This document shows, in pieces, positions 8,210 through 18,276 of a stretch of DNA of 64,000 nucleotides. Within the stretch, counting starts at the first letter, position 1. Every line of letters begins with the position of its first letter. A program made the translations under genes and the position numbers. Origin of the DNA: Roseovarius sp. 217 (GTDB lineage Bacteria > Pseudomonadota > Alphaproteobacteria > Rhodobacterales > Rhodobacteraceae); contig NZ_CH902584.1 in assembly GCF_000152845.1 (NCBI RefSeq), forward strand, positions 732,620-796,619. Reading direction: 5' to 3'. The notes below the pieces were generated by a model. The model was not told the origin of the DNA, did not search any database, and worked only from the letters and a program-made list of their open reading frames with translations.

Positions 8210-8803
8210 ATGCTGAAAACAACCACAGCGCTCATGACCGCAACCACCCTGCTGACTGCCCCGGCCTTCGCTGGCAACGTGCAAGAGCCCGTCGCCGAGC
8301 CCGTAATCGCGACCCCCGTTGCGCCCCCGGCCCCGACCAGCCCAAACTGGACCGGTTTCTACGGTGGTGGCCAGATTGGCTACGGTGATGTTGACACCAG
8401 CGCAGCCGGCGTCGAAGGCGACGGTCTGATTGGTGGTGTGATCGCCGGTTACGATTATGACTTCGGTAACAACTGGGTGGTCGGCGCAGGCCTCGACTAT
8501 GACTTCGCCGACATCGACCTCGGCGGCGCAGCGTCGCTCGAAGAAGTCTTCCGTGCCAAGGCGCGCGCCGGTTACAAGATCGGCAACGGTCTGCTCTACG
8601 GGACCGGCGGCTACGCTTGGGCGGACACCGATACGTTCGGTGATGATGACGGCTATTTCGTCGGCGCAGGCTACGAGCACATGGTCACCGAAAACGTCTC
8701 GCTCGGTGGTGAGGTGCTCTATCACCAGTTCGACGATTTCGGCACCTCGGGTGCAGATGTTGATGCGACCACTGTTCAGGCGCGGGCGTCTTTCCGCTTC
8801 TGA
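8210..8803 (+). CDS. Outer-membrane beta-barrel protein (porin-like), copy 2
   Basis: A 197-residue exported protein with signal peptide ending in LLTAPAFA, a short Pro-rich linker, then a barrel from NWTGFYGGGQIG to the terminal ASFRF. A GAAAGGAAA ribosome site sits just before the ATG. It aligns along its whole length with the preceding barrel protein, and several strands are nearly identical (KIGNGLLYG, GGEVLYH). The pair therefore probably arose by tandem duplication. It has its own long leader and its own terminator, so it is likely transcribed independently and perhaps strongly. Confidence 0.86.
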   Translation: MLKTTTALMTATTLLTAPAFAGNVQEPVAEPVIATPVAPPAPTSPNWTGFYGGGQIGYGDVDTSAAGVEGDGLIGGVIAGYDYDFGNNWVVGAGLDYDFADIDLGGAASLEEVFRAKARAGYKIGNGLLYGTGGYAWADTDTFGDDDGYFVGAGYEHMVTENVSLGGEVLYHQFDDFGTSGADVDATTVQARASFRF

Positions 8804-8826
8804 GTCCGGTCCGACACCAAAGGTAG

Positions 8827-8852
8827 AGGGCGACCCATTGGGTCGCCCTTTC
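8827..8852 (+). terminator. Rho-independent terminator of the second barrel gene
   Basis: GGGCGACCC (8828-8836) and GGGTCGCCC (8840-8848) form a perfect 9-base stem with a 3-base loop, followed by TTTCT. It lies 24 bases after the stop codon. Confidence 0.85.
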
Positions 8853-8864
8853 TCGTCCCGCACG

Positions 8865-8895
8865 ACCGTACGGTGAGACCGCACAAACGTACGTT
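8865..8895. repeat. Pair of 10-base palindromes with GTAC cores
   Basis: ACCGTACGGT (8865-8874) and AACGTACGTT (8886-8895) are perfect palindromes centred 21 bases apart, about two helical turns. They lie between the barrel terminator and the hisG stop codon. Their purpose is unknown; they could be a protein-binding pair or chance. Confidence 0.4.
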
Positions 8896-8906
8896 GCCAT
8901 TAAACT

Positions 8907-9602
8907 TCAGTCCAGATCGAGCCGCTGTTTCAACGCCTTCAGCGTGTGCCGGTCGGTGGCCTCCATCGGGGCCACCCGAGACTTGAAGAGTGTCGCCTGT
9001 GACTTCAAGATCAGGCCATCTTCCAATATTTTCAAATGGTTAGCCCGCAGCGTGTCCCCGGTCGATGTGATATCCGCAATCGCCTCGGCGGTCTCATTCT
9101 TGACCGTGCCCTCAGTGGCCCCTTGACTGTCCACCAGCTGATAATCCGCCACCCCGTTTTCACGCAGGAAATCCCGCACCAAACGATGATATTTCGTGGC
9201 AATTCTCAAACGAAATCCGTGCTTTAGCCGGAACGCGGCGGCAGCTGCATCAAGGTCGTCCAAGTGGCTCACATCCACCCAACACCGCGGCACAGCAAGC
9301 ACCAGATCGGCCTGCCCAAACCCCAGTTCCGCCAGTTCCGCCACTTGATTTTGCCATTGTCCCAGCTTTTCCCGGATCAGGTCCGTTCCCGTAACGCCCA
9401 AATGAATGCGTCCGGCGGCCAGTTCGCCTGGAATCTCCCCTGCGGACAAAAGGATTAGTTCAACATTATCAATGCCTTGAACAAACCCCGCATATTCACG
9501 ATCCGATCCGGACCGCCCCAGCGTGATGCCGTGTCTGGCGAACCAGTCAAAGGTTTTTTCCATCAACCGCCCCTTGGACGGCACTCCGAGTTTCAGGGTC
9601 AT
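8907..9602 (-). CDS. hisG: ATP phosphoribosyltransferase, short form
   Basis: Catalyses the first step of histidine synthesis, condensing ATP with PRPP. The 231-residue length is that of the short HisG form, which lacks the C-terminal regulatory domain and needs HisZ. Visible landmarks are the N-terminal GVPSKGRLMEKT, the GVTGTDLIRE segment and the PRPP-loop region STGDTLRANHL near residues 175-185. Its start overlaps the hisZ stop by 4 bases, indicating translational coupling. hisS lies upstream in the same run. Confidence 0.95.
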   Translation of the reverse strand: MTLKLGVPSKGRLMEKTFDWFARHGITLGRSGSDREYAGFVQGIDNVELILLSAGEIPGELAAGRIHLGVTGTDLIREKLGQWQNQVAELAELGFGQADLVLAVPRCWVDVSHLDDLDAAAAAFRLKHGFRLRIATKYHRLVRDFLRENGVADYQLVDSQGATEGTVKNETAEAIADITSTGDTLRANHLKILEDGLILKSQATLFKSRVAPMEATDRHTLKALKQRLDLD

Positions 9603-10687
9603 GCCGCACCCCCAAGGTTCAGAATCAACCCCGGACGGATCACCCCACCCACTGCCGGAATCTCGCGGCCCCGACCCAACTGCCGGGTTAGCGCATCATA
9701 GCGTCCGCCAGTGGCGATAGGGGGCAGGTCAGGCCGATTTTCTGCATAGAAACCAAAGACAAAGCCGTCATAGTATTCCATCTGCGTGCGTCCATAACTG
9801 GCCTCGAAATCCAGTTTCGTGATGTCGATTCCGCGCTCTGTCATCGCCTCCAGACGTCGCCCCAGACGGTCTACAGCCCCTTGGATCGCGGGCATGTCCA
9901 CCGCAATGTCGCGCAGCCGCTCTAGCGCGTTGTCACTGGTTTCGCGCACCGCAAGAATGGCATCCAACAACTGCACTTCAGAGGCAGAGATCGGCCCAGC
10001 CGTCACATCCTCTCGTAACGCATTGATTCGGTTTGCTATTTCATCCGGCCCTCGCAGCCCGATCAGGGGTTCGATCCCGGCCATTGGCTCTGCCGCCGCC
10101 AAGAGCGCGGAGCGTGGTTCGGGCACCACAGCCCGCCCCGAGAACCGATCCATCAAGGCTCGAAACCGTCGTGGTCGCCAGATGTGCCGCCTCAGGGCCG
10201 CCTTGCGCCGATCCGTGGTGCGCAGCCCTTCTACAGCAGCCATCAATATCCCGATATCCCCCGTCGCCGCACGCAAACCAAGTGGACGCAGGATGTTGAA
10301 AAACATAGAGAAAACCTCTGTGTCCGCCGCTTCTGGCGCATTGCGCTCAAAGATTTCATAGCCGACTTGGATATACTCATTGGCCCGTTGAGCGTCCTCT
10401 TCCTGACGCCGAAAAACCTCGCCGGAATAGGTATAGCGCGCAGGTTCCGCCCCATGCTCCATATGCATCTGCACCACCGGCACGGTGAAATCGGGGCGCA
10501 GCATCTGCTCCCCCCGCAGCGCGTCCGAGGTCACATAGGCCCGCGCGCGGATATCCTCGCCGTAGAGGTCCAACAGCACCTCTGCGGGTTGCAGGACAGA
10601 GGTTTCGACAGGCAATGCACCTGCCGCCTCAAACAGAGCACGCAGACGCGCGGCCTCGGCCCGGATCGCGGCACGCTCCGGCATCAC
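9599..10687 (-). CDS. hisZ: ATP phosphoribosyltransferase regulatory subunit
   Basis: A 362-residue histidyl-tRNA-synthetase-like protein without an anticodon-binding domain, matching HisZ. It pairs with short HisG to make the active, histidine-sensitive enzyme. The class II synthetase fold shows in [14 protein letters not shown] and the [12 protein letters not shown] motif-2-like segment, and in the C-terminal [15 protein letters not shown]. It overlaps hisS by 4 bases upstream and hisG by 4 bases downstream. Confidence 0.93.
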   Translation of the reverse strand: MMPERAAIRAEAARLRALFEAAGALPVETSVLQPAEVLLDLYGEDIRARAYVTSDALRGEQMLRPDFTVPVVQMHMEHGAEPARYTYSGEVFRRQEEDAQRANEYIQVGYEIFERNAPEAADTEVFSMFFNILRPLGLRAATGDIGILMAAVEGLRTTDRRKAALRRHIWRPRRFRALMDRFSGRAVVPEPRSALLAAAEPMAGIEPLIGLRGPDEIANRINALREDVTAGPISASEVQLLDAILAVRETSDNALERLRDIAVDMPAIQGAVDRLGRRLEAMTERGIDITKLDFEASYGRTQMEYYDGFVFGFYAENRPDLPPIATGGRYDALTRQLGRGREIPAVGGVIRPGLILNLGGAA

Positions 10688-12156
10688 CCGCGCTCCGCCA
10701 GAATTTCACGCACCTTTTCAACGAGTTGCGCGCGAGGCACTTCATATTGGCTGGGCCGTTCTTTCCATTCCTCAACCGTCGCATTTTCGGCAATCTGCGC
10801 CCCAAGGATCAGGTCCTTGATCTGCACCACGCCTTTCTCGAATTCATCACCCCCGGCAATAACGGCCACCGGAGCGCCGCGCCGGTCAGCATATTTCATC
10901 TGATTTCCGAAACTCTTGGGGTTGCCGAGATACACCTCGGCGCGAATGCCCGCCTGACGCAACGCGCCGACCATCGCCTGATAATCCGCCATCCGGTCAC
11001 GGTCCATCACGGTCACAACCACCGGGCCACGCTCCGCGCCACCGATCTTGCCCTTGGCATGCAGCGCGGCAAGCAGGCGGTCAACGCCGATGGAAACACC
11101 GACGGCAGGCACCTGCTGCCCGGTAAAGCGCGCGACGAGATCGTCATACCGCCCGCCGCCGGCGACTGAGCCAAACTGGCGGGGACGACCTTTTTCATCA
11201 ACGATTTCAAAGGTTAACTCCGCCTCGAACACCGGGCCGGTATAATAGCCAAGCCCGCGCACGACCGAGGGGTCGATCACGATGCGGTCGGGGCTATAGC
11301 CTTGGGCCTCCAGCAGCGTGGCGATTTCTTCGAGCTCGTCGACGCCCCGAGTGCCAATCTCCGAGCCGCCCACCGCTGCGCGCAGGTTAGACAAGGTTTC
11401 AGGGGCATCGCGGCCCTTCGATGTCAGAAAAGCCAGCACGGGTGCCGCGTGGTCATCCGACAAGCCCACACCATCAATATAGGCCCCAGACGCATCCAGC
11501 CGCCCCTTGCCCAACAACTCGCGCACGCCGCTTTCGCCCACCTTGTCGAACTTGTCGATGGTGCGCAGGACGGCGGCCTGTTGGTCAGGTTCAGTGACGC
11601 CCGTCGCCTCCAGAACCCCATTCAGCACTTTGCGGTTATTCACCCGCACCACATAGTCGCCGCGCTCGATCCCCACCTCTTCCAGCGCATCGGCCAGCAT
11701 CGCGCAGATCTCGGCATCCGCCGCCATCGACGCTGTCCCCACGGTATCCGCATCGCATTGATAAAACTGACGAAACCGGCCCAGTCCCGGCTTTTCATTG
11801 CGCCAGACCGGCCCCATCGCATAGCGCCGATAAGGCGTCGGTAGATCGTTGCGGTGCTGAGCATAAACGCGCGCCAAGGGCGCAGTCAGGTCATAGCGCA
11901 GCGCCAGCCATTTCTCGTCCTCGTCCTGCCAGGCAAAGACCCCCTCATTGGGTCGATCCACATCGGGCAGGAACTTGCCCAAGGCTTCGACTGTCTCCAC
12001 AGCACTCGATTCCAGGGCATCAAACCCATACCGATGATAGACCCCGGCAATCGCATTCAGCATCGCGGCGCGCGTCGTGACCTCTGCGCCGAAATAATCG
12101 CGGAAACCCTTGGGCGTTTCGGCCTTGGGGCGGGGCTCTTTTTTGGGCTTGGCCAT
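10684..12156 (-). CDS. hisS: Histidyl-tRNA synthetase
   Basis: Charges tRNA-His with histidine. Class II landmarks are [13 protein letters not shown], the motif 2 segment [14 protein letters not shown], the histidine-binding [11 protein letters not shown] and motif 3 [15 protein letters not shown]-terminal anticodon-binding domain ([14 protein letters not shown] onward) follows. ATG at 12156 ([11 protein letters not shown]) is chosen; the frame is open further upstream but that part lacks family character. First gene of hisS-hisZ-hisG, with 4-base overlaps at both junctions. Confidence 0.94.
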   Translation of the reverse strand: MAKPKKEPRPKAETPKGFRDYFGAEVTTRAAMLNAIAGVYHRYGFDALESSAVETVEALGKFLPDVDRPNEGVFAWQDEDEKWLALRYDLTAPLARVYAQHRNDLPTPYRRYAMGPVWRNEKPGLGRFRQFYQCDADTVGTASMAADAEICAMLADALEEVGIERGDYVVRVNNRKVLNGVLEATGVTEPDQQAAVLRTIDKFDKVGESGVRELLGKGRLDASGAYIDGVGLSDDHAAPVLAFLTSKGRDAPETLSNLRAAVGGSEIGTRGVDELEEIATLLEAQGYSPDRIVIDPSVVRGLGYYTGPVFEAELTFEIVDEKGRPRQFGSVAGGGRYDDLVARFTGQQVPAVGVSIGVDRLLAALHAKGKIGGAERGPVVVTVMDRDRMADYQAMVGALRQAGIRAEVYLGNPKSFGNQMKYADRRGAPVAVIAGGDEFEKGVVQIKDLILGAQIAENATVEEWKERPSQYEVPRAQLVEKVREILAERG

Positions 12157-12265
12157 GGCATGCGTCCTTGCGGCATCTGTCGTGGCGCGGTCTAGCCCAA
12201 GGGCCGCGCCGGGGCAAGGCGGCTGCGCGATTGACCGTGAGCGCATCCGCGCGTAATGCCATGCC

Positions 12266-12460
12266 ATGACCGATATCGAAGAAAAACTGGCCCACCTGAT
12301 CCGCACGGTCGATGACCTGTCGGATGTCATCGCACGCCAAGACCGCGAGATTGACCGCCTGCGCCTGCGGGTCGAAATGCTGCTCGCACGCGAAGCGGCG
12401 AGGCAGGGCGAGAGCGACGGCGGCGTGATCCTAGGCGACGAGCGCCCGCCGCATTATTAG
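12266..12460 (+). CDS. slyX: SlyX-like coiled-coil protein
   Basis: A 64-residue protein, mostly a predicted coiled coil ([18 protein letters not shown] then [14 protein letters not shown]), ending in RPPHY. Size, heptad pattern and the PPHY-type C-terminus match the SlyX family, whose function is not established. It is divergent from hisS (109-base gap) and its stop overlaps the dnaE stop tail to tail. Confidence 0.78.
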   Translation: MTDIEEKLAHLIRTVDDLSDVIARQDREIDRLRLRVEMLLAREAARQGESDGGVILGDERPPHY

Positions 12461-15400
12461 ATTTCTTCCACCATCACCACGCCGGTCAGGGTCTTGATTG
12501 CCCCCTTGATCTGCGGCGTCACCGGATATTCCGCGCCGCTGTCGATCTCGACCTCGCCGGGCAGGCCTGCCCCCATCAGGCAGAAATGGATCGGGCCGGG
12601 GCGCGCCCCGCGCGCGGATTGGCTAGCCCCCTGCAACACCGCAGCGACCGAACCAATCGCCCCCGGCTGATCCACGAAAATCCGCAGGCCCACCGCGCCA
12701 GCCCCTGCCACCATCCCATCAATCGGTTGTACGGCACGACAGAGAAGTTTCAACTGATCGGCTTCCATCGTGGCTTCTGCGGTGATTACCACCTGTGCGC
12801 CCGTCTCGAGAAACTCGCGGCACTTCTCAAGCGTATCCGAGAATATCGTCACCTCGAAGCTGCCGGTGGTATCGCTGAGCTGCGCAAAGGCAAATCGGTT
12901 GCCGCGCGCCGATTTCCGCTCTTGTCGCCCGGCGACGACCCCGGCCATCTTGACCAGTGCCGGACCGCGTTCGGCCTGCGCTGTCACCTCGTCCAGTGTC
13001 TTGACGTCCTGCCGCCGCAGCACAGTCATGTAGTCGTCAAGCGGATGCCCCGAGAGGTAAAAGCCCACGGCCTTGAATTCCTCGGTCAGTCGTTCGGCGG
13101 GCAGCCAATCGTCAACGGGCGCAAGGCGCGGCTCGGGTAGATCATCTCCCGCCTCGCCAAAGAGCGAGACCTGATTGGAATTCTTCTGCTCGTGGATCGC
13201 CGCTGAATAGCTCATCAGCGCCTCGATACTCTCGAACACGCGGCGGCGGTTGCGGTCGAGCGCATCAAACGCCCCGGCGCGCGCCAGCATTTCGAGCGGG
13301 CGCTTGCCCACCCGCTTGAGATCGACCCGCTGCGCCACATCGTAGAGCGTAGCAAAGGACCGGTCGCTCCGTCCTGCCGTGATCAGCTTCATCGCCTCAA
13401 CACCCACATTCTTGAGCGCGCCAAGCGCGTAGTGCAGCACGCCATCCCGCACGTCGAACGTGGCCTCGGAGTGGTTGACGCAGGGCCCGGCCCAATCCAG
13501 ACCCAGCCCCTTTTTCACCTCTTGAAAATATACCGCCAGCTTGTCGGTCAGGTGGATATCGCAATTCATCACACCGGCCATGAACTCGACCGGGTGATTT
13601 GCCTTGAGCCAGGCGGTCTGATAGCTGACCACCGCATAGGCCGCCGCGTGGGATTTGTTGAAGCCGTAGTTGGCAAACTTCTCAAGCAAGTCAAAGACTT
13701 CACTGGCTTTTCTCTTGTTGACCCCGTTCTCCATCGCGCCCTTTTCGAATTTCGGGCGCTCCTTGGCCATCTCTTCGGCGATCTTCTTGCCCATGGCGCG
13801 GCGCAAAAGGTCAGCACCGCCAAGGGAATAGCCCGCCATCACCTGCGCGATCTGCATCACCTGTTCCTGATAGACGATGATGCCTTGGGTTTCCTCTAGG
13901 ATATAGTCAATCGACGGGTGGATCGATTCGAGCTCTTTGAGGCCATTCTTTACCTCGCAATAGGTTGGGATATTCTCCATCGGACCGGGGCGGTAGAGCG
14001 CCACAAGGGCCACGATATCCTCGATGCAGGTCGGCTTCATGCGCTTGAGCGCATCCATCATGCCGCTGGATTCCACCTGGAACACCGCTACCGTCTTGGC
14101 ACTGGCATAAAGCCGGTAGGATTTCTCATCATCCAGAGGGATCGCGCCGATATCGTATTCGAACCCCTCGGGCGGCTGGTATAGCTCGGTCCCATCCGCC
14201 GCCACGTTCAGCGGACGGCCGGTCTTGCGGATCATATCCACCGCGTTCTGGATCACCGTCAGTGTCTTGAGGCCCAAAAAGTCGAACTTGACCAGACCTG
14301 CCTGTTCCACCCATTTCATGTTGAACTGCGTGGCAGGCATGTCCGAGCGCGGGTCCTGGTAGACCGGCACCAGCTCATCGAGCGGCCGGTCGCCGATGAC
14401 CACGCCGGCGGCATGGGTCGAGGCATTGCGCAACAGCCCTTCCACTTGCTGGGCATAGGTCAGGAGGCGGTCAACAACCTCTTCGTTCTTGGCCTCTTCG
14501 CGCAGACGCGGCTCGTCGGCCAAGGCCTTTTCGATGCTCACCGGTTTGACGCCTTCGACCGGGATCATCTTGGACAGGCGGTCCACCTGCCCATAGGGCA
14601 TTTGCAACACGCGGCCGATGTCGCGCACGGCAGCCTTGGACAAGAGGGCCCCAAAGGTGATGATCTGGCCCACCCGGTCACGACCATATTTTTCCTGCAC
14701 GTATTGGATCACCTCCTCGCGGCGATCCATGCAAAAGTCGATGTCAAAGTCGGGCATGCTAACCCGCTCCGGATTCAGGAACCGCTCAAAGAGCAGGCTG
14801 TAACGCAGCGGATCAAGGTCGGTGATGGTCAGCGCATAGGCCACCAGACTGCCCGCGCCCGAGCCACGACCCGGACCGACTGGAATATCTTGATCCTTGG
14901 CCCATTTGATGAAATCGGCCACGATCAGGAAATAGCCGGGAAAGCCCATGCCCTCGATGATGCCAAGCTCGAATTCGAGCCGTTCCTCATATTCCTCAAC
15001 TGGGGCGGCATGGGGGATTACGGCCAAGCGTGACTGGAGTCCGGCGCGCGCCTGCCGACGCAATTCCTCGACCTCGTCATCGGCGAACTTTGGCAGAATT
15101 GGATCACGCTTATAGCAACCAAAGGCGCAGCGCGTGGCAATCTCTACAGAATTCTCCAACGCTTCTGGCAGGTCGGCAAAGAGGGCGGCCATTTCGTCCT
15201 GGCTTTTGAAGTAGTGCTGTGGGGTCAAGCGACGGCGCGGCGCGCTTTGATCGACATAGGCGCCATCAGCCACGCAAAGCATCGCATCATGCGCCTCATA
15301 CATGTCCGATTTTGGGAAATAGACATCGTTGGTGGCGACAAGCGGCAGACCCATCGCATAGGCCATCTCTATGTGCCCACGCTCTGTCAAACGCTCAGCC

Positions 15401-15957
15401 TCCGGCGCACCGCCGTCGCTGGGGTGACGCTGCAACTCGACATAGAGCCGGTCGCCGAACGCCCGCATCAAACGCTGCATCAGCGCCTCCGCCCCTGGAC
15501 GCTGGCCAGCCTGCAAGAGACGCCCCACCGGACCATCTGGTCCGCCGCTCAGGCAGATCACACCTTCGGCATGGCGCTTCAATTCGCTCAGCGTCACATG
15601 CGGCAGACTGCCGTCGCCGCGCAGGTAGAGGCACGAGTTGAGCTTCATCAGGTTCTCATAGCCGCGCTCGTTCTGCCCAAGCAGGACCAGAGGCGCTGGT
15701 GGCTTTGTGCGTTCACCAGGCGCGAGCGCTATGTAGTCCAGATCGATCTGACACCCCATGATCGGCTGCACGCCTGCCCCTTGCGCGCTGACTGAAAACT
15801 CCAGTGCGGCAAACATGTTGTTGGTGTCGGTGACGGCAACGGCGGGCATGCCTGCCGCTGCACAGAGGCTTGGCAGCTTTTTCAGCCGTATCGCCCCTTC
15901 GAGCAAGGAGTATTCGGTATGCACGCGGAGGTGAATGAATCGGGGACTGGTGCTCAT
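12457..15957 (-). CDS. dnaE: DNA polymerase III alpha subunit
   Basis: Replicative polymerase catalytic subunit of 1166 residues, the usual DnaE1 size. An N-terminal PHP domain begins HLRVHTEYSLLEG. The polymerase active site is seen at MPDFDIDFCMDRR (two catalytic Asp), with GPGRGSGAGS just before it. SHAAAYAVVSYQTAWLKANHP marks the fingers and tandem HhH region, and a C-terminal OB-fold region starts near VVAGRQERKS. It ends four bases inside the slyX stop. The 160-base gap to the xdh remnant upstream holds only divergent leader sequence. Confidence 0.96.
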   Translation of the reverse strand: MSTSPRFIHLRVHTEYSLLEGAIRLKKLPSLCAAAGMPAVAVTDTNNMFAALEFSVSAQGAGVQPIMGCQIDLDYIALAPGERTKPPAPLVLLGQNERGYENLMKLNSCLYLRGDGSLPHVTLSELKRHAEGVICLSGGPDGPVGRLLQAGQRPGAEALMQRLMRAFGDRLYVELQRHPSDGGAPEAERLTERGHIEMAYAMGLPLVATNDVYFPKSDMYEAHDAMLCVADGAYVDQSAPRRRLTPQHYFKSQDEMAALFADLPEALENSVEIATRCAFGCYKRDPILPKFADDEVEELRRQARAGLQSRLAVIPHAAPVEEYEERLEFELGIIEGMGFPGYFLIVADFIKWAKDQDIPVGPGRGSGAGSLVAYALTITDLDPLRYSLLFERFLNPERVSMPDFDIDFCMDRREEVIQYVQEKYGRDRVGQIITFGALLSKAAVRDIGRVLQMPYGQVDRLSKMIPVEGVKPVSIEKALADEPRLREEAKNEEVVDRLLTYAQQVEGLLRNASTHAAGVVIGDRPLDELVPVYQDPRSDMPATQFNMKWVEQAGLVKFDFLGLKTLTVIQNAVDMIRKTGRPLNVAADGTELYQPPEGFEYDIGAIPLDDEKSYRLYASAKTVAVFQVESSGMMDALKRMKPTCIEDIVALVALYRPGPMENIPTYCEVKNGLKELESIHPSIDYILEETQGIIVYQEQVMQIAQVMAGYSLGGADLLRRAMGKKIAEEMAKERPKFEKGAMENGVNKRKASEVFDLLEKFANYGFNKSHAAAYAVVSYQTAWLKANHPVEFMAGVMNCDIHLTDKLAVYFQEVKKGLGLDWAGPCVNHSEATFDVRDGVLHYALGALKNVGVEAMKLITAGRSDRSFATLYDVAQRVDLKRVGKRPLEMLARAGAFDALDRNRRRVFESIEALMSYSAAIHEQKNSNQVSLFGEAGDDLPEPRLAPVDDWLPAERLTEEFKAVGFYLSGHPLDDYMTVLRRQDVKTLDEVTAQAERGPALVKMAGVVAGRQERKSARGNRFAFAQLSDTTGSFEVTIFSDTLEKCREFLETGAQVVITAEATMEADQLKLLCRAVQPIDGMVAGAGAVGLRIFVDQPGAIGSVAAVLQGASQSARGARPGPIHFCLMGAGLPGEVEIDSGAEYPVTPQIKGAIKTLTGVVMVEEI

Positions 15958-16117
15958 GTCGTCACCCTAGCGCCGGGTGCGGTTGAACAAAAGACTTGCC
16001 AAACCATCCGCCCCCCGCTTTCATCGAGAAAAGACATAGCAAGCCCGCCGCCTTCTACGCCGCATCGAAGGTCAGGCAGCATGGGGCAGGGATCGGTAAC
16101 GCGGCAGGCACCGGCTC

Positions 16118-16719
16118 ATGAACCTCACGTTTCTTCTCAACGGAGAGACCGTGGCGCTGCGGGATGTGGCCGCGACGACAACCCTGCTCGACTTGCTGCG
16201 CGAGACGCGGGGCCTCACCGGCACCAAGGGAGGCTGCAACGAGGGCGATTGCGGCGCCTGCACGGTGAACGTCGTGTTGACCGCCACAGACCTGCCGCAG
16301 GGGGCCGATTGCTCGCCCTCGGCCCATGACGAACCACTCTTGTGCACTGGTGACGTGCACTATCACGGCCAGCCGCTCTTTCTCGTCGTCGCCACCAGCC
16401 AATTGGCCGCGCGCCGGGGCAATATCCGCTATGCAGAGGCGACGCCGATCCTGACCATCGACGCCGCACTGGCCGCCAATAGCCGCTTCGAAGACGGTCC
16501 GCGCATCTGGCAAAGAGGGGATGCCACTGCGGCCATCGTGGAGGCCCCTCACGGGATCGACGGCGTGATCGAGGTGCAACACAAGGTGGCAGAGGCCACC
16601 GGGCGGCTGACCGGGGTGGAATTCGTCCACTACGCCCGCTGCGGCTGGTCGCAGGATCTGTCGCTGCCGGTGGCCGACCGGGCCATGCTGCATGCCGACA
16701 ACGCCTATCACTGCCTGCC
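16118..16719 (+). pseudogene. xdhA: Remnant xdhA-xdhB joint (xanthine dehydrogenase), truncated
   Basis: The first 50 residues are the 2Fe-2S ferredoxin domain of the small subunit XdhA, with CNEGDCGAC intact. Around 16270 the frame passes directly into the large molybdenum subunit XdhB (VLTATDLPQGADCSPSAHDEPLL). The rest of XdhA (second FeS domain, FAD domain) and the XdhB start are missing. Two further XdhB pieces appear deleted, after DGVIEV and after EATGRL, removing the segment that normally holds the GFGGKE cofactor motif. Near 16715, after ADNAYH, the XdhB frame shifts into that of the next feature. The product cannot be a working dehydrogenase. Confidence 0.85.
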
Positions 16720-18276
16720 GTGCGGATCGAAAGCCATCGGTTGCGCACCAACACGGCCTCTGCCACCGCGTTTCGCGGCTTTGGCGGGCCACAGGGCATG
16801 CTGGGCATCGAGCGGGTGATGGATCATGTGGCCCATGCGCTCGGGCTTGACCCGCTGGCGGTGCACCAACGCAACTCCTATGCCGCAAGCGCGGGAGGGG
16901 GGCTGTCTGCCCCCCGCGCTGCGCGCGCCCCCGAAGGCATTTCGGGTCAGATGAACCCGCAAGTCACGCCCTACGGGCAGGAGGTTGCGGATTTCATCCT
17001 GCACGAGATGACCGAGCGGCTCGTGGACACCTCTGACTATTGCGCGCGGCGGGTAGCGGTGGCCGCGTGGAACGCCCACAACCCGGTGTTGAAGAAGGGG
17101 CTGGCGCTCACGCCGGTCAAGTTCGGAAGTTCCTTTACGCTCAGCCATCTCAATCAGGCAGGGGCTTTGGTGCATGTCTATCAGGACGGCTCGGTCCATC
17201 TCAACCATGGTGGGACCGAGATGGGGCAGGGGTTGTTTCAAAAGGTGGCACAGGTGGCAACCGCAGGCTTTGGCCTGTCGTTGGATGCGATCAAGATGAC
17301 CGCGACGGATACCGCCCAAGTGCCCAACACCTCGGCCACGGCGGCAAGTTCCGGCAGCGATCTCAACGGCATGGCCGTCAAGGCGGCGTGCGAAACGATC
17401 CGGCAGCGGATGGCTGAGTTTCTGGCACGGCATCACGGCGTTCCGCCAGACGCGGTGCAGTTCGCCGGGGGCATGGTGCAGATTGGCACGCAACGCCTGA
17501 GTTTCGCCGCAGCCGCCAAGTTCTGCTACGAGCAGCGCATCAGCCTGTCCGCGGCCGGGTCCTACAAGACGCCCGATCTCGCATGGGATCGGATCAAGGG
17601 CGAAGGGCGGCCATTCTACTATTTCGCCTTTGGTGCCGCCGTGACCGAGTTGGTGGTGGACGGGCTGAGTGGTGAGAACCGCATCCTGCGCGCCGACATC
17701 CTGCATGATTGCGGCGCCTCGCTCAATCCTGCGCTCGACATCGGGCAGACCGAGGGCGGTTATGTGCAGGGGGCAGGCTGGCTGATCGAGCGCCTGTTGC
17801 CGATGCGCCCGGTGGTGATCCATGGCGCAGGGCATATCGGACGCGCCTTGGCTGGGATTCTGGCCCCCGTGCCCAGCGTGGCGATTATGCTGGCTGATTC
17901 ACGACCTGCCCTGCTCTGTGACCTGTCGGCGCAGATCACGCCCTGCGCCGATCCGTTTGCGGCCATCACCATTGCCCCCGATGATGCAGCTCATGTCGTT
18001 GTAACCCATGATCATGCGCTTGATCTGGAACTTTGCCATCGTCTTTTGTTGCGGTCATTTGGGAGCGTGGGATTGATCGGCTCGGCGAGCAAATGGGCGC
18101 GGTTTCAGCAGAGATTGGCAGCGCTCGGGCACTCGGATGCCCAGATTTCTCGCTTTTCCTGTCCGATTGGTGATCCCCGTTTAGGCAAACATCCACAGGC
18201 CATTGCGCTTGGCGTTGCGGCTGCGCTACTGAAAGAGCCGGATACCAAGGCCCAAGACCGAAGGAGAACCGCGTGA
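16720..18276 (+). pseudogene. xdhB: Remnant xdhB-xdhC joint (xanthine dehydrogenase), truncated
   Basis: This frame resumes XdhB at RIESHRLRTNTASATAFRGFGG and continues through NHGGTEMGQGLFQKVAQV and TSATAASSGSDLNG to GGYVQGAGWL. Near 17795 it runs straight into the C-terminal Rossmann domain of XdhC, the cofactor-insertion chaperone (VVIHGAGHIGRALAGIL). The XdhB C-terminus and XdhC N-terminus are missing. An extra Gly/Ala/Pro-rich segment at 16891-16955 is an intergenic-type repeat inserted in frame. The stop overlaps the ABC ATPase start (GTGA), so ribosomes reading the XdhC part may still feed the importer gene. Only the XdhC_C domain looks structurally complete. Confidence 0.85.
16891..16955 (+). 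repeat. GC-rich stem-loop repeat inserted within the xdhB remnant
   Basis: GGGGGGC (16897-16903) pairs with GCCCCCC (16909-16915). This is followed by a CGCGCT-rich part, CCCCCGA, then GGCATTTCGGGTCAGATGAA. The same order of elements occurs at 43702-43770, between MAPEG and lpd. The copy here is read as an extra segment absent from normal XdhB, between HQRNSYA and TPYGQE. Confidence 0.75.
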
